From NCBI RefSeq assembly GCF_018785265.1, contig NZ_WQPK01000024.1, positions 1 to 64,000 of the forward strand: 64,000 bases of DNA, read 5' to 3'. Every line of letters starts with the position of its first letter. Within the stretch, counting starts at the first letter, position 1. A program made the position numbers and the translations under genes. A model generated the notes under the pieces. It did not search any database, was not told the DNA's origin, and saw only the letters and a program-made list of their open reading frames with translations. Of the stretch, positions 27,183-34,952 are shown piece by piece. Source of the DNA: Collinsella aerofaciens. GTDB lineage: Bacteria; Actinomycetota; Coriobacteriia; Coriobacteriales; Coriobacteriaceae.

Positions 27183-27198
27183 TGTTTCACGTGAAACA
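27183..27198. promoter_or_regulatory. parS site 3
   Basis: Perfect TGTTTCACGTGAAACA, again 39 bases from site 2, ending two bases before the rsmG stop codon. Confidence 0.95.
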
Positions 27199-27199
27199 T

Positions 27200-27937
27200 C
27201 TAGGCAAGCGGATTCTTCTTAGCCATGCCATTTGCACGAGGCAATGAAACGGATGCTGGATGACTCTTCTTAAGAACAATGAACTCCCTGTGGCCCAAGC
27301 CCTCAGGCAAATCGATTGCGTCATTAAGAAGCAAAGTGAAGCCGCAAATCTTAGCTGCCGACATGCCGGAAACTAGCTCCTCATCCGAAGGATTACCCTT
27401 GGTGATAACAAATAGACCTCCATCCTTGAGGAACGGAGCCGCATACTCAACAAGAATCGGTAGAGGGGCAAGTGCGCGGGCGGTTACGACAGAAAACTGC
27501 TTCTTATGGCTTCGAGCATATTCTTCAAGGCGATCATGAATCGCATGAGCATGTTTCAACCCAAGAGCATGAACAAAAGAATTGACGGCATCAACCTTCT
27601 TACCAACAGAGTCAATATAAGTAGCTTTACGATGCGTGGTTATGGTTAACGGAATACCAGGGAAGCCCGCACCAGTCCCCATATCGAGCAAAGCTCCCTC
27701 AGAAGCCTTATTGATATAGGGGAGCAAAACAAGTGAGTCGAGGATATGAAGTACCGCAGTATCTTCTACGTTAAGAATACGGGTGAGATTAGTTGTCTTA
27801 TTTGTTTCGAGAACCAAATCCAAATGCTGAATACATTTCCTCAGCTCAACATCAGATACGCTCAAGGAATACTCTTTGCAATAGGAAGTTAGACGAGTCA
27901 ACATCTCGTCAGCTTGCTGATCAGTAAGTACTAACAA
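27200..27937 (-). CDS. rsmG: 16S rRNA (guanine(527)-N(7))-methyltransferase
   Basis: It methylates G527 of 16S rRNA; loss gives low-level streptomycin resistance in other bacteria. The SAM-binding motif LLDMGTGAGFPGIPL and the following ARALAPLPILVEY segment are typical. I use the TTG at 27937, seven bases from AAAGGAG, giving 245 residues. The upstream TTG at 27985 lies inside the T-run of the jag terminator and cannot be the start of a separately made transcript. rsmG heads the rsmG-parA-parB unit, an order conserved near bacterial origins. Confidence 0.92.
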   Translation of the reverse strand: MLVLTDQQADEMLTRLTSYCKEYSLSVSDVELRKCIQHLDLVLETNKTTNLTRILNVEDTAVLHILDSLVLLPYINKASEGALLDMGTGAGFPGIPLTITTHRKATYIDSVGKKVDAVNSFVHALGLKHAHAIHDRLEEYARSHKKQFSVVTARALAPLPILVEYAAPFLKDGGLFVITKGNPSDEELVSGMSAAKICGFTLLLNDAIDLPEGLGHREFIVLKKSHPASVSLPRANGMAKKNPLA

Positions 27938-27983
27938 CGAAAGCTCCTTTCTGACAAAAATCAGTGTATCGAGAACTTTTGAC

Positions 27984-28014
27984 AAAAAAAGGGGACGTGG
28001 AAACCACGTCCCCT
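27984..28014 (-). terminator. Terminator of the rpmH-jag operon
   Basis: A perfect 10-bp stem (GGGGACGTGG / CCACGTCCCC) with a three-base loop, followed on the minus strand by seven T. It separates rsmG from jag. Confidence 0.95.
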
Positions 28015-28033
28015 TAGCATAAGCTCGAGCAGA

Positions 28034-28603
28034 TTATCGAGCAACAATCACCACATGGCGATCAGGGTCAGAACCCTCAGAATGAGTATCGACGGCATCA
28101 TTGCCACGAAGTGCAATGTGAACCAGTCGACGCTCATAGGCATTCATGGGCGGAAGCGAAACACTCTTATGAGTGCGGATGGCACGCTCGGCTGCAGACT
28201 GTGCCATGGAGGCAACCTTGTCCTGACGGCGGCTCTTGTATCCCTCGACGTCCACTACAACCGGATACCTAAAGCCAAGCTTGCGGCTCACCAGCAAAGA
28301 GAACATAACCTGAAGGGCATCAAGGGTGCGACCATGACGGCCAATGAGAACAGCAAGGTCGGGAGCCGTTACATCCAGAATCAGCTCACCCTCGTCGCCC
28401 TCATACTCATCGATAGGAGAGTTGGCGGCATCGAAGTGCGAAAGGATGGAACGCAGGATGGAAATCGCGACATCGGCAATGGTGTCGAGCTCCTCGTCGG
28501 TCAGCTCTTCACCGGCCTTGTAGCGCTGTGCAATCTCGGGATAATCGCCCGCGACCTGCGGGGCAACCTCCTCAAGCATACCCTCGATGATCTCTTCAGA
28601 CAT
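28034..28603 (-). CDS. jag: Jag/KhpB RNA-binding protein (KH and R3H domains)
   Basis: A 189-residue protein with a short acidic N-terminal part, a KH domain (LAVLIGRHGRTLDALQ, the GxxG loop) and an R3H domain (SVSLPPMNAYERRLVHIAL). Homologues bind RNA and influence cell division and elongation. The ATG at 28603 follows GGAG by six bases. It sits downstream of yidC as in most Gram-positive bacteria. The N-terminal Jag_N domain common in Firmicutes is absent. Confidence 0.93.
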   Translation of the reverse strand: MSEEIIEGMLEEVAPQVAGDYPEIAQRYKAGEELTDEELDTIADVAISILRSILSHFDAANSPIDEYEGDEGELILDVTAPDLAVLIGRHGRTLDALQVMFSLLVSRKLGFRYPVVVDVEGYKSRRQDKVASMAQSAAERAIRTHKSVSLPPMNAYERRLVHIALRGNDAVDTHSEGSDPDRHVVIVAR

Positions 28604-28647
28604 AACGTACTCCAAAAGTTAGGTACCTAAATAAGATTGATATCCCG

Positions 28648-29418
28648 CTACTTCTTCTTGTGCGGGCGCGGCTTCTTCTCGCGACGAGTGACCTCAACCT
28701 GCAGCGGCGCGTTCTTAAGGCGCTCCTCCTCATCGGCCTTCGCCTTGTCGATGACCTTCTGCGTCACAAAAATCTGCTGGATAACCTGCCAAGCAGACGA
28801 GACGTCGTAGTACAGCAGAACACCAACGGGAAGGCTCCAGCCCATCCAAAGCATCATGACCGTCATGACAACGGCCATCATACGCATGCTCTGAGCCTGC
28901 TGGCCGGTCTGGTTGCGCGACATATAGAGCTGCGGAATCAGGGTCAGGACAGCGAACAGGATCAGGCAGACCAGCGCAGGCAGCGCGACCATAAAGCCAT
29001 CGGCAAAGGAAGCGCTCGGCGTGGTGGTCAGGTCGGGCAGGATGTTGAAGAACGAGAACGTGCCGTCGTTAAAGTACTGCGGCAGGTTGCGCAGCAATGT
29101 AAACAGGGCGAACAGGATAGGCATCTGAATCAGCAGCGGCAGACAGCCAGCCATGGGGTTGAACTTGTTCTCGCTGTAGAACTTCTGCATCTCCTCGGCC
29201 TGACGCTGGGGATCGTCGGCATAGCGCTCCTGGATCTCGAGCATCTTGGGCTGCAGCACCTGCATGCGAGCCGTCGACTTGGTCGACTTGAGCATGAGCG
29301 GCGTCAGCAGCAGACGGATGATGACCACCAGGATGATGATGGACAGGCCCCAGTCGACCGCAAAGGTCTGGATGAGCTTGAGCAGCTCGAAAAGGATGTT
29401 AACGATCCAATCCCACAT
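28648..29418 (-). CDS. yidC: Membrane protein insertase YidC
   Basis: A 256-residue YidC/Oxa1 insertase of the Gram-positive type, without the large periplasmic domain of E. coli YidC. It has five membrane segments; the MLKSTKSTARMQVLQPKM loop is the conserved first cytoplasmic hairpin, and GCLPLLIQMPILFALF contains the conserved second helix. It ends in a basic tail (RREKKPRPHKKK) that can contact ribosomes. No lipobox is visible. GGAGG precedes the ATG. Confidence 0.95.
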   Translation of the reverse strand: MWDWIVNILFELLKLIQTFAVDWGLSIIILVVIIRLLLTPLMLKSTKSTARMQVLQPKMLEIQERYADDPQRQAEEMQKFYSENKFNPMAGCLPLLIQMPILFALFTLLRNLPQYFNDGTFSFFNILPDLTTTPSASFADGFMVALPALVCLILFAVLTLIPQLYMSRNQTGQQAQSMRMMAVVMTVMMLWMGWSLPVGVLLYYDVSSAWQVIQQIFVTQKVIDKAKADEEERLKNAPLQVEVTRREKKPRPHKKK

Positions 29419-29447
29419 GTAAGTTTTCCTCCGATAGCGAGTGCCCG

Positions 29448-29672
29448 CTAGGGCACAGGGTCATAACCGCCGACGTGCAGGGGATTGCAGCGAGCGATGC
29501 GCCTCACGGCAAGCCAGCAGCCTCTCAAAACACCGTGCTTCTCAATCGCCTGGACGGCGTATTGCGAGCACGTTGGGTAATAAATGCAGGCGTCAGGCAA
29601 TAAGGGCGAAATAACCTGTTGATATATGCGAATAGGAGCGATGGCAACACGTCGCAAAACGTGATTGCTCAT
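29448..29672 (-). CDS. yidD: Membrane protein insertion efficiency factor YidD
   Basis: A 74-residue member of the YidD family with the signature [20 protein letters not shown] and [15 protein letters not shown], rich in conserved Cys and Pro. It is thought to help YidC insert membrane proteins. Its ATG overlaps the rnpA stop (ATGA), behind GGAGGAG. Confidence 0.95.
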   Translation of the reverse strand: MSNHVLRRVAIAPIRIYQQVISPLLPDACIYYPTCSQYAVQAIEKHGVLRGCWLAVRRIARCNPLHVGGYDPVP

Positions 29673-30007
29673 CGCTCCTCCCCGGCAACGCCGGCGCGCT
29701 TCATAAGCGAACGCAACGCCTTGTCCATCTCCTGCGGCGAGGAAACCCTCGTCTTGGGAGTTGCGAACAAGATGATGTCATAACCCGCAACGGGAAATCC
29801 GCAGCTGCGGGCGGCCTCGCGCATCACACGCTTGGATCGGTTGCGCACGACGGCACAACCGAGTCGCTTAGCACCAACGAAGGCGACCCTTCCGGAGTCG
29901 CCTTCGCCAACCGATTCACATATGGTCATTCGAATCAGAGGGTGATTGAAACGACGCCCCTGACTGAACACATGCTCGAAATCTTGCCGAGACTTAATAG
30001 TCTTCAT
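29669..30007 (-). CDS. rnpA: Ribonuclease P protein component
   Basis: A 112-residue basic protein that assists the RNase P RNA in maturing tRNA 5' ends. The family motif is visible as [17 protein letters not shown], near residue 65. No clear ribosome binding site precedes the ATG, so it may be translated by coupling to rpmH 20 bases upstream. The RNase P RNA gene is not in the window. Confidence 0.94.
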   Translation of the reverse strand: MKTIKSRQDFEHVFSQGRRFNHPLIRMTICESVGEGDSGRVAFVGAKRLGCAVVRNRSKRVMREAARSCGFPVAGYDIILFATPKTRVSSPQEMDKALRSLMKRAGVAGEER

Positions 30008-30027
30008 GCGAGATGTGTGTATCGCTG

Positions 30028-30162
30028 CTAGACAGTGAGACGCTTGCGGCCCTTGGCGCGACGACGGGCGAGCACGGCACGACCACCCTTAGTGGCCATA
30101 CGGGCACGGAAGCCATGGGTCTTGGCACGCTTACGCTTATTAGGCTGATACGTACGCTTCAT
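30028..30162 (-). CDS. rpmH: 50S ribosomal protein L34
   Basis: A 44-residue ribosomal protein with the invariant [19 protein letters not shown] start and the usual [11 protein letters not shown] end. GCAGGAGG lies upstream of this ATG; longer in-frame starts are not needed. First gene of the rpmH-rnpA-yidD-yidC-jag operon. Confidence 0.97.
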   Translation of the reverse strand: MKRTYQPNKRKRAKTHGFRARMATKGGRAVLARRRAKGRKRLTV

Positions 30163-30191
30163 CTTAAGTTCCTCCTGCTGCATTTCGAGTG

Positions 30192-30209
30192 TCCGCGGGG
30201 ACGCGGACG
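30192..30209 (-). other. Hairpin in the rpmH leader
   Basis: GTCCGCG pairs with CGCGGAC across a four-base loop, 30 bases before the rpmH start. It lies in the transcript expected from the promoter at 30235-30264. Confidence 0.5.
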
Positions 30210-30234
30210 CAGATATAGACACGTGAGCTTGAAG

Positions 30235-30264
30235 ATTGTAGGGAAATCAATGTTCAAATGTCAA
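30235..30264 (-). promoter_or_regulatory. Promoter of the rpmH operon
   Basis: On the minus strand TTGACA (30264-30259) and TACAAT (30240-30235) are 18 bases apart, close to the housekeeping consensus. The start would lie near 30228, giving a leader of about 65 bases. Confidence 0.85.
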
Positions 30265-30507
30265 GAAATCAAAGGTAAAAGGTTGCGCAGTTCACACGGT
30301 TCCCCCATAAGCCAAGCTCGATTTAGCGGTGCATGGCAACTTTTCACGATATTTCATCGAGTTTTCAACAGGTCATGTTGGCAATGTTGAGAACTTTTCG
30401 TCCGTTTTCCAAAGTTTTCAACAGGTTTTGAAAAGTTGTCGAAAGATGAGAAACATTGCACAGTGAGCTACTATTTGTTCGAAACCTTTTGGAAGATTGC
30501 GAGCGGC
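30265..30507. other. Origin-side intergenic region with DnaA-box-like repeats
   Basis: An AT-richer gap between the divergent rpmH operon and the ATPase gene. GTTTTCAACAGG occurs at 30361-30372 and again at 30414-30425, and a relative GTTCTCAACA lies in the opposite direction around 30385-30394. The core TTTTCAACA differs from the DnaA box TTATCCACA at two positions. The same 12-mer returns in the dnaA-dnaN gap. Possibly one half of a two-part oriC. Confidence 0.6.
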
Positions 30508-31860
30508 ATGTCTGACGACTTTTACACCATGGTCGATTCCGGAGACCCGGCACCCGACAACGAGCACATCACCGGCGTGCGCGAAGAGCGTGACGAAGGT
30601 GAACAGACGACAACGCAGGCGCCAAAAGCCATGTACGCCGCGCGCATCGCCGTCTATGACGACATGCTGTCGACACCGCGTGTGATCGTCATTGATCCGC
30701 AAGATGTCCGCACGTATTTGGAAGAGACGACCAACACCGTCTACCAGTGCATGAAAGAACAAGGTGGCCACATCTCGCTCATGGTCATCCGCGAGATTGT
30801 CGAAAACTTTATCCACGCACACTTTGCCGAGCCCATCATCTCGATTCTGGACGGCGGAGACACCATCCGCTTTGCTGACCAAGGACCCGGCATCGACGAC
30901 AAGGAACGTGCTTTCGACTTTGGCGTTACCAGCGCAAACAGCAAGATGAAGCGCTATATCCGTGGAACCGGAGCAGGGTTTCCCATGGTGCAGGAGTATT
31001 TGGAAAACGCCGGCGGTGCCGTATCCATCGAGGACAACATGGGCAACGGCACCGTGGTTACGGTAAGCCTGAACCCTAAACGCGTGCAGGAAATCGAGCG
31101 TGCCGGCGGACGCGGCGCTGCCGTGCGGCCCGAGACGGAGCAGCCCACATATCCCCTGCCGGGAGCTTTTGCGCAGCGGCCCGTGGCAACGCAGCAGATG
31201 CAGCCCCCCGTGGGACAGATGCAGCAGCCCGGAATGCTTCCCACACAAGAACCCCAGGCGGCATCTATGTCGATGCCGCCAAACATGCCAGAGGCCATGC
31301 CGCTGGCTGATCAGGATGCAGCAGCAATGCAGCAGGCGACGGGGGCGCCGGGTGGCCAGCAAATGGGCTATCAGCCGTACCAACGGGGATATCCATATCA
31401 GCAGATGCCGCCACTGGGGTATGTCCAGCAGTTCCCGCAGCAGTACCAGCAGGGATATCAGCAGCCGTACCAGCAGATGCCGCAGCAGCAGTACAACCCT
31501 TGGACCCAGCAGATGCCTCCACAGCCTTACCAACAGTGGCCTCAAAGTTTTCAACAGCAAATGCCGCCGATGCAGAGTTCTCAACAACCAGCAGCTCAAA
31601 TGATGTATCCTAATGCAGCAAATCAGTATGCGCAGCCACAACCGGACGTGTTCGTAAGCGATCGCGGCAACGCCGCGCTGGGCTATCTGGCGCAAAATCA
31701 AGCGTGCGGTGCAACCGATCTGGCGAGGACGTTTGGAAACTCGGCCCCCACTTGGTCACGCACGCTCAATGACTTGGCGCAGGCCGGCTTGGTCATCAAG
31801 CATGGCCAGAAATACCATCTGACCGAACTCGGCGCCGCTCGCGTGCGAGCTCAGAGCTAA
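30508..31860 (+). CDS. GHKL ATPase / winged-helix protein beside dnaA
   Basis: This 450-residue protein has an N-terminal linker, a histidine-kinase-like ATPase domain (about 60-190) and no HisKA. The N box is IREIVENFIHAHF, G1 is DQGPGI and G2 is GTGAGF. A Gln/Pro/Met/Tyr-rich stretch of about 170 residues follows (about 200-375; QQMP and YQQ repeats), and the last 65 residues look like a winged helix (GYLAQNQACGATDLARTFG, LNDLAQAGLVIKHGQKYHLT). I chose ATG 30508; an earlier TTG at 30436 would run into the DnaA-box repeats. It ends 15 bases before dnaA, so they are probably co-transcribed. It is a possible regulator of initiation or an anti-sigma-type kinase; function unknown. Confidence 0.75.
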   Translation: MSDDFYTMVDSGDPAPDNEHITGVREERDEGEQTTTQAPKAMYAARIAVYDDMLSTPRVIVIDPQDVRTYLEETTNTVYQCMKEQGGHISLMVIREIVENFIHAHFAEPIISILDGGDTIRFADQGPGIDDKERAFDFGVTSANSKMKRYIRGTGAGFPMVQEYLENAGGAVSIEDNMGNGTVVTVSLNPKRVQEIERAGGRGAAVRPETEQPTYPLPGAFAQRPVATQQMQPPVGQMQQPGMLPTQEPQAASMSMPPNMPEAMPLADQDAAAMQQATGAPGGQQMGYQPYQRGYPYQQMPPLGYVQQFPQQYQQGYQQPYQQMPQQQYNPWTQQMPPQPYQQWPQSFQQQMPPMQSSQQPAAQMMYPNAANQYAQPQPDVFVSDRGNAALGYLAQNQACGATDLARTFGNSAPTWSRTLNDLAQAGLVIKHGQKYHLTELGAARVRAQS

Positions 31861-31875
31861 AGAACGGGAGAGACA

Positions 31876-33600
31876 GTGGACGAGGAAGCAAGCATCATCC
31901 TGGGGGATGCCATCGCCTTTTGTCAGCGCGACGGCCAAGATGCACGCCTCATCAACATGCTGGGGCAATCGCGCGCCATAAGCCTGACCGAAGATACGCT
32001 CACGATCGAGGCCCCCTCGCGCTTTGCCATCGCGCAGCTCAAAAAGCATCAGCCGACTATTGAGGCCTATCTGGAAGAAATCGCCTTTGCGCCGATTGCG
32101 CTCGACATCGTGGCACCGCAAGGCGCCGCGACGGAATCCGCTGCCGCGACGGCGCCCGCCACGGCTCCCGCTGCTTCCCCGGCGGTGCCGGCCTCCGCAG
32201 GCGACGTGCCGACAATCGAGCACCAGCACAGCGATGTTTCCCGTGAAACCATGGCGCCGTTGCCGACCGCGGTAGCGACGTCAACGAACGCACCCGTCAC
32301 GCACATGCCCATCGCTCACGACGCAGCGGCGGGCGCGGATTCGGGCATTGCAATCAAGAACACGCTCTCGGCCGACGATTTTCGTCGCATGATGAACCAG
32401 ATGAAGGGCGGAGCGCCGACTAAATCCACGCAAGCTGCGACCCCCGCTTCACCCATGCCAGCACCGACCGTGCCGGCCGAGCAGAATACGGATGGAGCCC
32501 CGCTCGCCGCGAACTCAAAATTTACCTTTGAGAACTTTGTCTACGGCCCCGAGAACAGCCATGCCTATCGCTCGGCACTCAAGTTTGCCGCCCTCGCGGA
32601 CGAGCGCGGCACATGCACATCACTGTTCATCTACGGCAAATCGGGCCTGGGCAAGACGCACCTGCTGCTTGCCATCAAAAACGAGCTCGCCGAGAAGTCG
32701 CCCGAGATCAAGGTCAAGTATGCCAACTCCCAGGCATATCTGGACGACCTGATGACCGAGTTCGACCGCCAAAAGAAGAGCAACGCCCCCATCATGCAGG
32801 CGTACCACGGCGTGGACGTGCTCATCATCGATGACATCCAAAACATCATCGGCAAGCGCGCGAGCGTGGACTACTTTTTCCAGCTCATGGACGAGTTCAT
32901 CCGCAACAACAAGAAGGTCGTCATCGCGGCAGACCGTGCCCCCAAGGACCTGAGCATGGACGAGCGTCTGACCAGCCGCTTCAACGCCGGCATGCTCTGC
33001 CTGGTCGCAGAGCCCAGCTACGAGATGAAATACAAGATCTTGCAGCGCTATTACGAGAACACCATCGTCGCCGCTCCCGAGGCAGGCGACGACTCGCTGC
33101 TGGCGGCCTATGGGGGCGACGGCGGACACCTGACCGACGAGCACTTTAAACACATGGCCGAGGTCTCGGGCACCAACATCCGCGAACTCGAGAGCTTTTG
33201 CGAGCGCTGCGCCGGCGAGGCGGGCGACCGCGAGCGCGAGGGCGGGGAGCTCACCTTTGACGATATCGACGCCATCGCCAGCCAGTACTTCGACACATCG
33301 GCCAAAAAGATCAACGTCCAGACGGTTCAGTCCGTCATCGAAGAGCAGTACGGCGTGACGCACGAGGAGCTCATCGGCCCGCGTCGCAACGCCAATATCG
33401 CCAAAGCACGCCATATCGCTATCTACCTGGCCATCGAGATGTGCGAGATGACGACCACGGCGGTGGGCGCCGAATTTGGCAACCGCAACCACTCGACCGT
33501 CAGCACGAGCTACAAAAAGGTCCAGAAGATGATCCAGGAAGACCGTACCGTCACCGAAGACCTCAAATCGCTGCGCGATAAAATTACACTGCGCTCGTAG
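31876..33600 (+). CDS. dnaA: Chromosomal replication initiator DnaA
   Basis: A 574-residue initiator, longer than usual because domain II (about 85-212) is a Pro/Ala-rich linker. Domain III has Walker A YGKSGLGKTHLL (Lys260) and Walker B VLIIDDIQN. Domain IV has ARHIAIYLAIEM and the DnaA signature region GNRNHSTVSTSYKK, in which the E. coli base-contact triad Asp433-His434-Thr435 reads Asn538-His539-Ser540. The start is GTG behind GGGAG. The altered triad fits the unusual TTTTCAACA boxes nearby (inference). A parS-like sequence (TGTTTCCCGTGAAACC) occurs within its reading frame at 32235-32250. Confidence 0.96.
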   Translation: MDEEASIILGDAIAFCQRDGQDARLINMLGQSRAISLTEDTLTIEAPSRFAIAQLKKHQPTIEAYLEEIAFAPIALDIVAPQGAATESAAATAPATAPAASPAVPASAGDVPTIEHQHSDVSRETMAPLPTAVATSTNAPVTHMPIAHDAAAGADSGIAIKNTLSADDFRRMMNQMKGGAPTKSTQAATPASPMPAPTVPAEQNTDGAPLAANSKFTFENFVYGPENSHAYRSALKFAALADERGTCTSLFIYGKSGLGKTHLLLAIKNELAEKSPEIKVKYANSQAYLDDLMTEFDRQKKSNAPIMQAYHGVDVLIIDDIQNIIGKRASVDYFFQLMDEFIRNNKKVVIAADRAPKDLSMDERLTSRFNAGMLCLVAEPSYEMKYKILQRYYENTIVAAPEAGDDSLLAAYGGDGGHLTDEHFKHMAEVSGTNIRELESFCERCAGEAGDREREGGELTFDDIDAIASQYFDTSAKKINVQTVQSVIEEQYGVTHEELIGPRRNANIAKARHIAIYLAIEMCEMTTTAVGAEFGNRNHSTVSTSYKKVQKMIQEDRTVTEDLKSLRDKITLRS

Positions 33601-33838
33601 GGAAATAGAGACACCTGTTGAAAACTTGTCGAAACCATGGGCATAAGGTGTCTAAAACCCAACCCGCGGTGGTGAAAAGTTTTGCGCAGGTTTTGAACGT
33701 GGAAAACCACCCCCGTTGCACACAGGTTGCTGTCGATTCTCTTTCTGGGTCTGACCTGCGTCTTTGGGAGTAATCAACAGTTTCGTCAGTGCTATTACTA
33801 TTATTAAGATATTTATATCTAAAGAAAGGTATTAAAAG
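33601..33838. other. Probable oriC: DnaA-box cluster and AT-rich unwinding region
   Basis: The dnaA-dnaN gap holds CCTGTTGAAAAC at 33614-33625 (reverse of the 12-mer found beside rpmH), TTTTCCACG on the minus strand at 33698-33706, and TAATCAACA at 33771-33779. A stretch of about 35 bases that is almost pure A/T (33792-33825) lies just before dnaN and would serve as the unwinding element. AAAGG of dnaN follows. The position is the usual actinobacterial oriC site. Confidence 0.75.
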
Positions 33839-34942
33839 ATGAAGTTCACCGTCAGCCAGAGCTCGCTTACACAAGCCATCGGCGTCGTTATGAAGGGTGT
33901 CGCTTCGGCGTCCACCCTTCCCATCCTGTCGGGCGTGCTCGTCAAGGCGCAAGACGGCATCTTGGAATTCCAGACCTCTAACTACACCATCTCGATCCGT
34001 CATCGCATCGCGGCACATGTCGAAGAAGGGGGCGAGATGGTTATCCCTTGTAAGATGCTCTCCAATATCACCAAGACCCTCCCCGATGCCCCGGTCACCT
34101 TTGAGCTGTCCGAGCGCCAGGTGCTGATTGGTTGTGAGAAGAGCTCTTTCCGCCTGAACACGCTCGATGCCAATGACTTCCCCGAGTTTCCGGCCTATGC
34201 CATCGAGAGCGCCGTGGAACTGCCGACCGATATCTTGTCCGAAATGGTCGGCCGCGTGTGGCGCGTCACCTCGACTGACAAGGCCCGCCCCATCCTGGGT
34301 GGCGTGCACATGAAGGTCGAGAACAACACCGTGCGCCTGGTGGCGACCGATTCCTTCCGCTTGGCCGTGTGCGATACGCAGGTCGAGACCTCAACCCTCG
34401 AGGGCTCCTTTGAACTCAACGTTCCGGCCGACGCCTTTAACGACGCGCTGAACATCATGGCCAGCCAGGCGACCATCATGATCGGGGCTACCGACACCCA
34501 GGTCGTCTTTGAGGCCGGCAACACCACCTACGTGTCGCGCCGCATCGAGGGCGTGTACCCCAACTACAAGCAGCTCATCCCCGATTCGTGCGTGACGAGC
34601 GTCAAGATCGACGTCGCCGCCTTTAACGCCGCCCTCAAGCGCGTGGCCGTTATCGCGAGCGCCAACCCCGCCGTCAAGTTCGAGATCGATGTCGAGAACG
34701 GGCAGATGGGCCTGTCCTCCATTTCCAATGACCAGGACCTTGCGCAGGAGACGATCGATGTCGAGGCCGAGGGCGAGTCGGGCACCATCGCCTTCAACTA
34801 CCACTACATCTTTGGCTGCCTCAATGCCCTGTCCAAGGAGAAGGAGATCACGCTGGAGCTCAAGAGCTACTCGCAGGCGGGCATCTTCAAGTCCTACGAC
34901 AAGATCAACTACCTGTACCTGGTCATGCCGGTCCGCATCTAG
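33839..34942 (+). CDS. dnaN: DNA polymerase III sliding clamp (beta subunit)
   Basis: A 367-residue ring-forming clamp made of three repeated domains, which tethers the replicative polymerase. The start MKFTVSQSSLTQAIGVVMKG and the end NYLYLVMPVRI (the C-terminal partner-binding residues) are typical, as is the internal RPILGGVHMKVE segment. AAAGG is seven bases upstream of the ATG. recF follows after ten bases. Confidence 0.97.
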   Translation: MKFTVSQSSLTQAIGVVMKGVASASTLPILSGVLVKAQDGILEFQTSNYTISIRHRIAAHVEEGGEMVIPCKMLSNITKTLPDAPVTFELSERQVLIGCEKSSFRLNTLDANDFPEFPAYAIESAVELPTDILSEMVGRVWRVTSTDKARPILGGVHMKVENNTVRLVATDSFRLAVCDTQVETSTLEGSFELNVPADAFNDALNIMASQATIMIGATDTQVVFEAGNTTYVSRRIEGVYPNYKQLIPDSCVTSVKIDVAAFNAALKRVAVIASANPAVKFEIDVENGQMGLSSISNDQDLAQETIDVEAEGESGTIAFNYHYIFGCLNALSKEKEITLELKSYSQAGIFKSYDKINYLYLVMPVRI

Positions 34943-34952
34943 CAACTGCCCT

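Noticed and set aside
30418..31701. A 427-residue leftward frame opposite the ATPase gene next to dnaA
   Set aside because: His/Arg/Leu-rich, which mirrors the Gln/Pro/Met codons of the real gene.
32235..32250. parS-like sequence inside dnaA
   Set aside because: Two mismatches and inside a coding linker; not annotated as a site, only noted.
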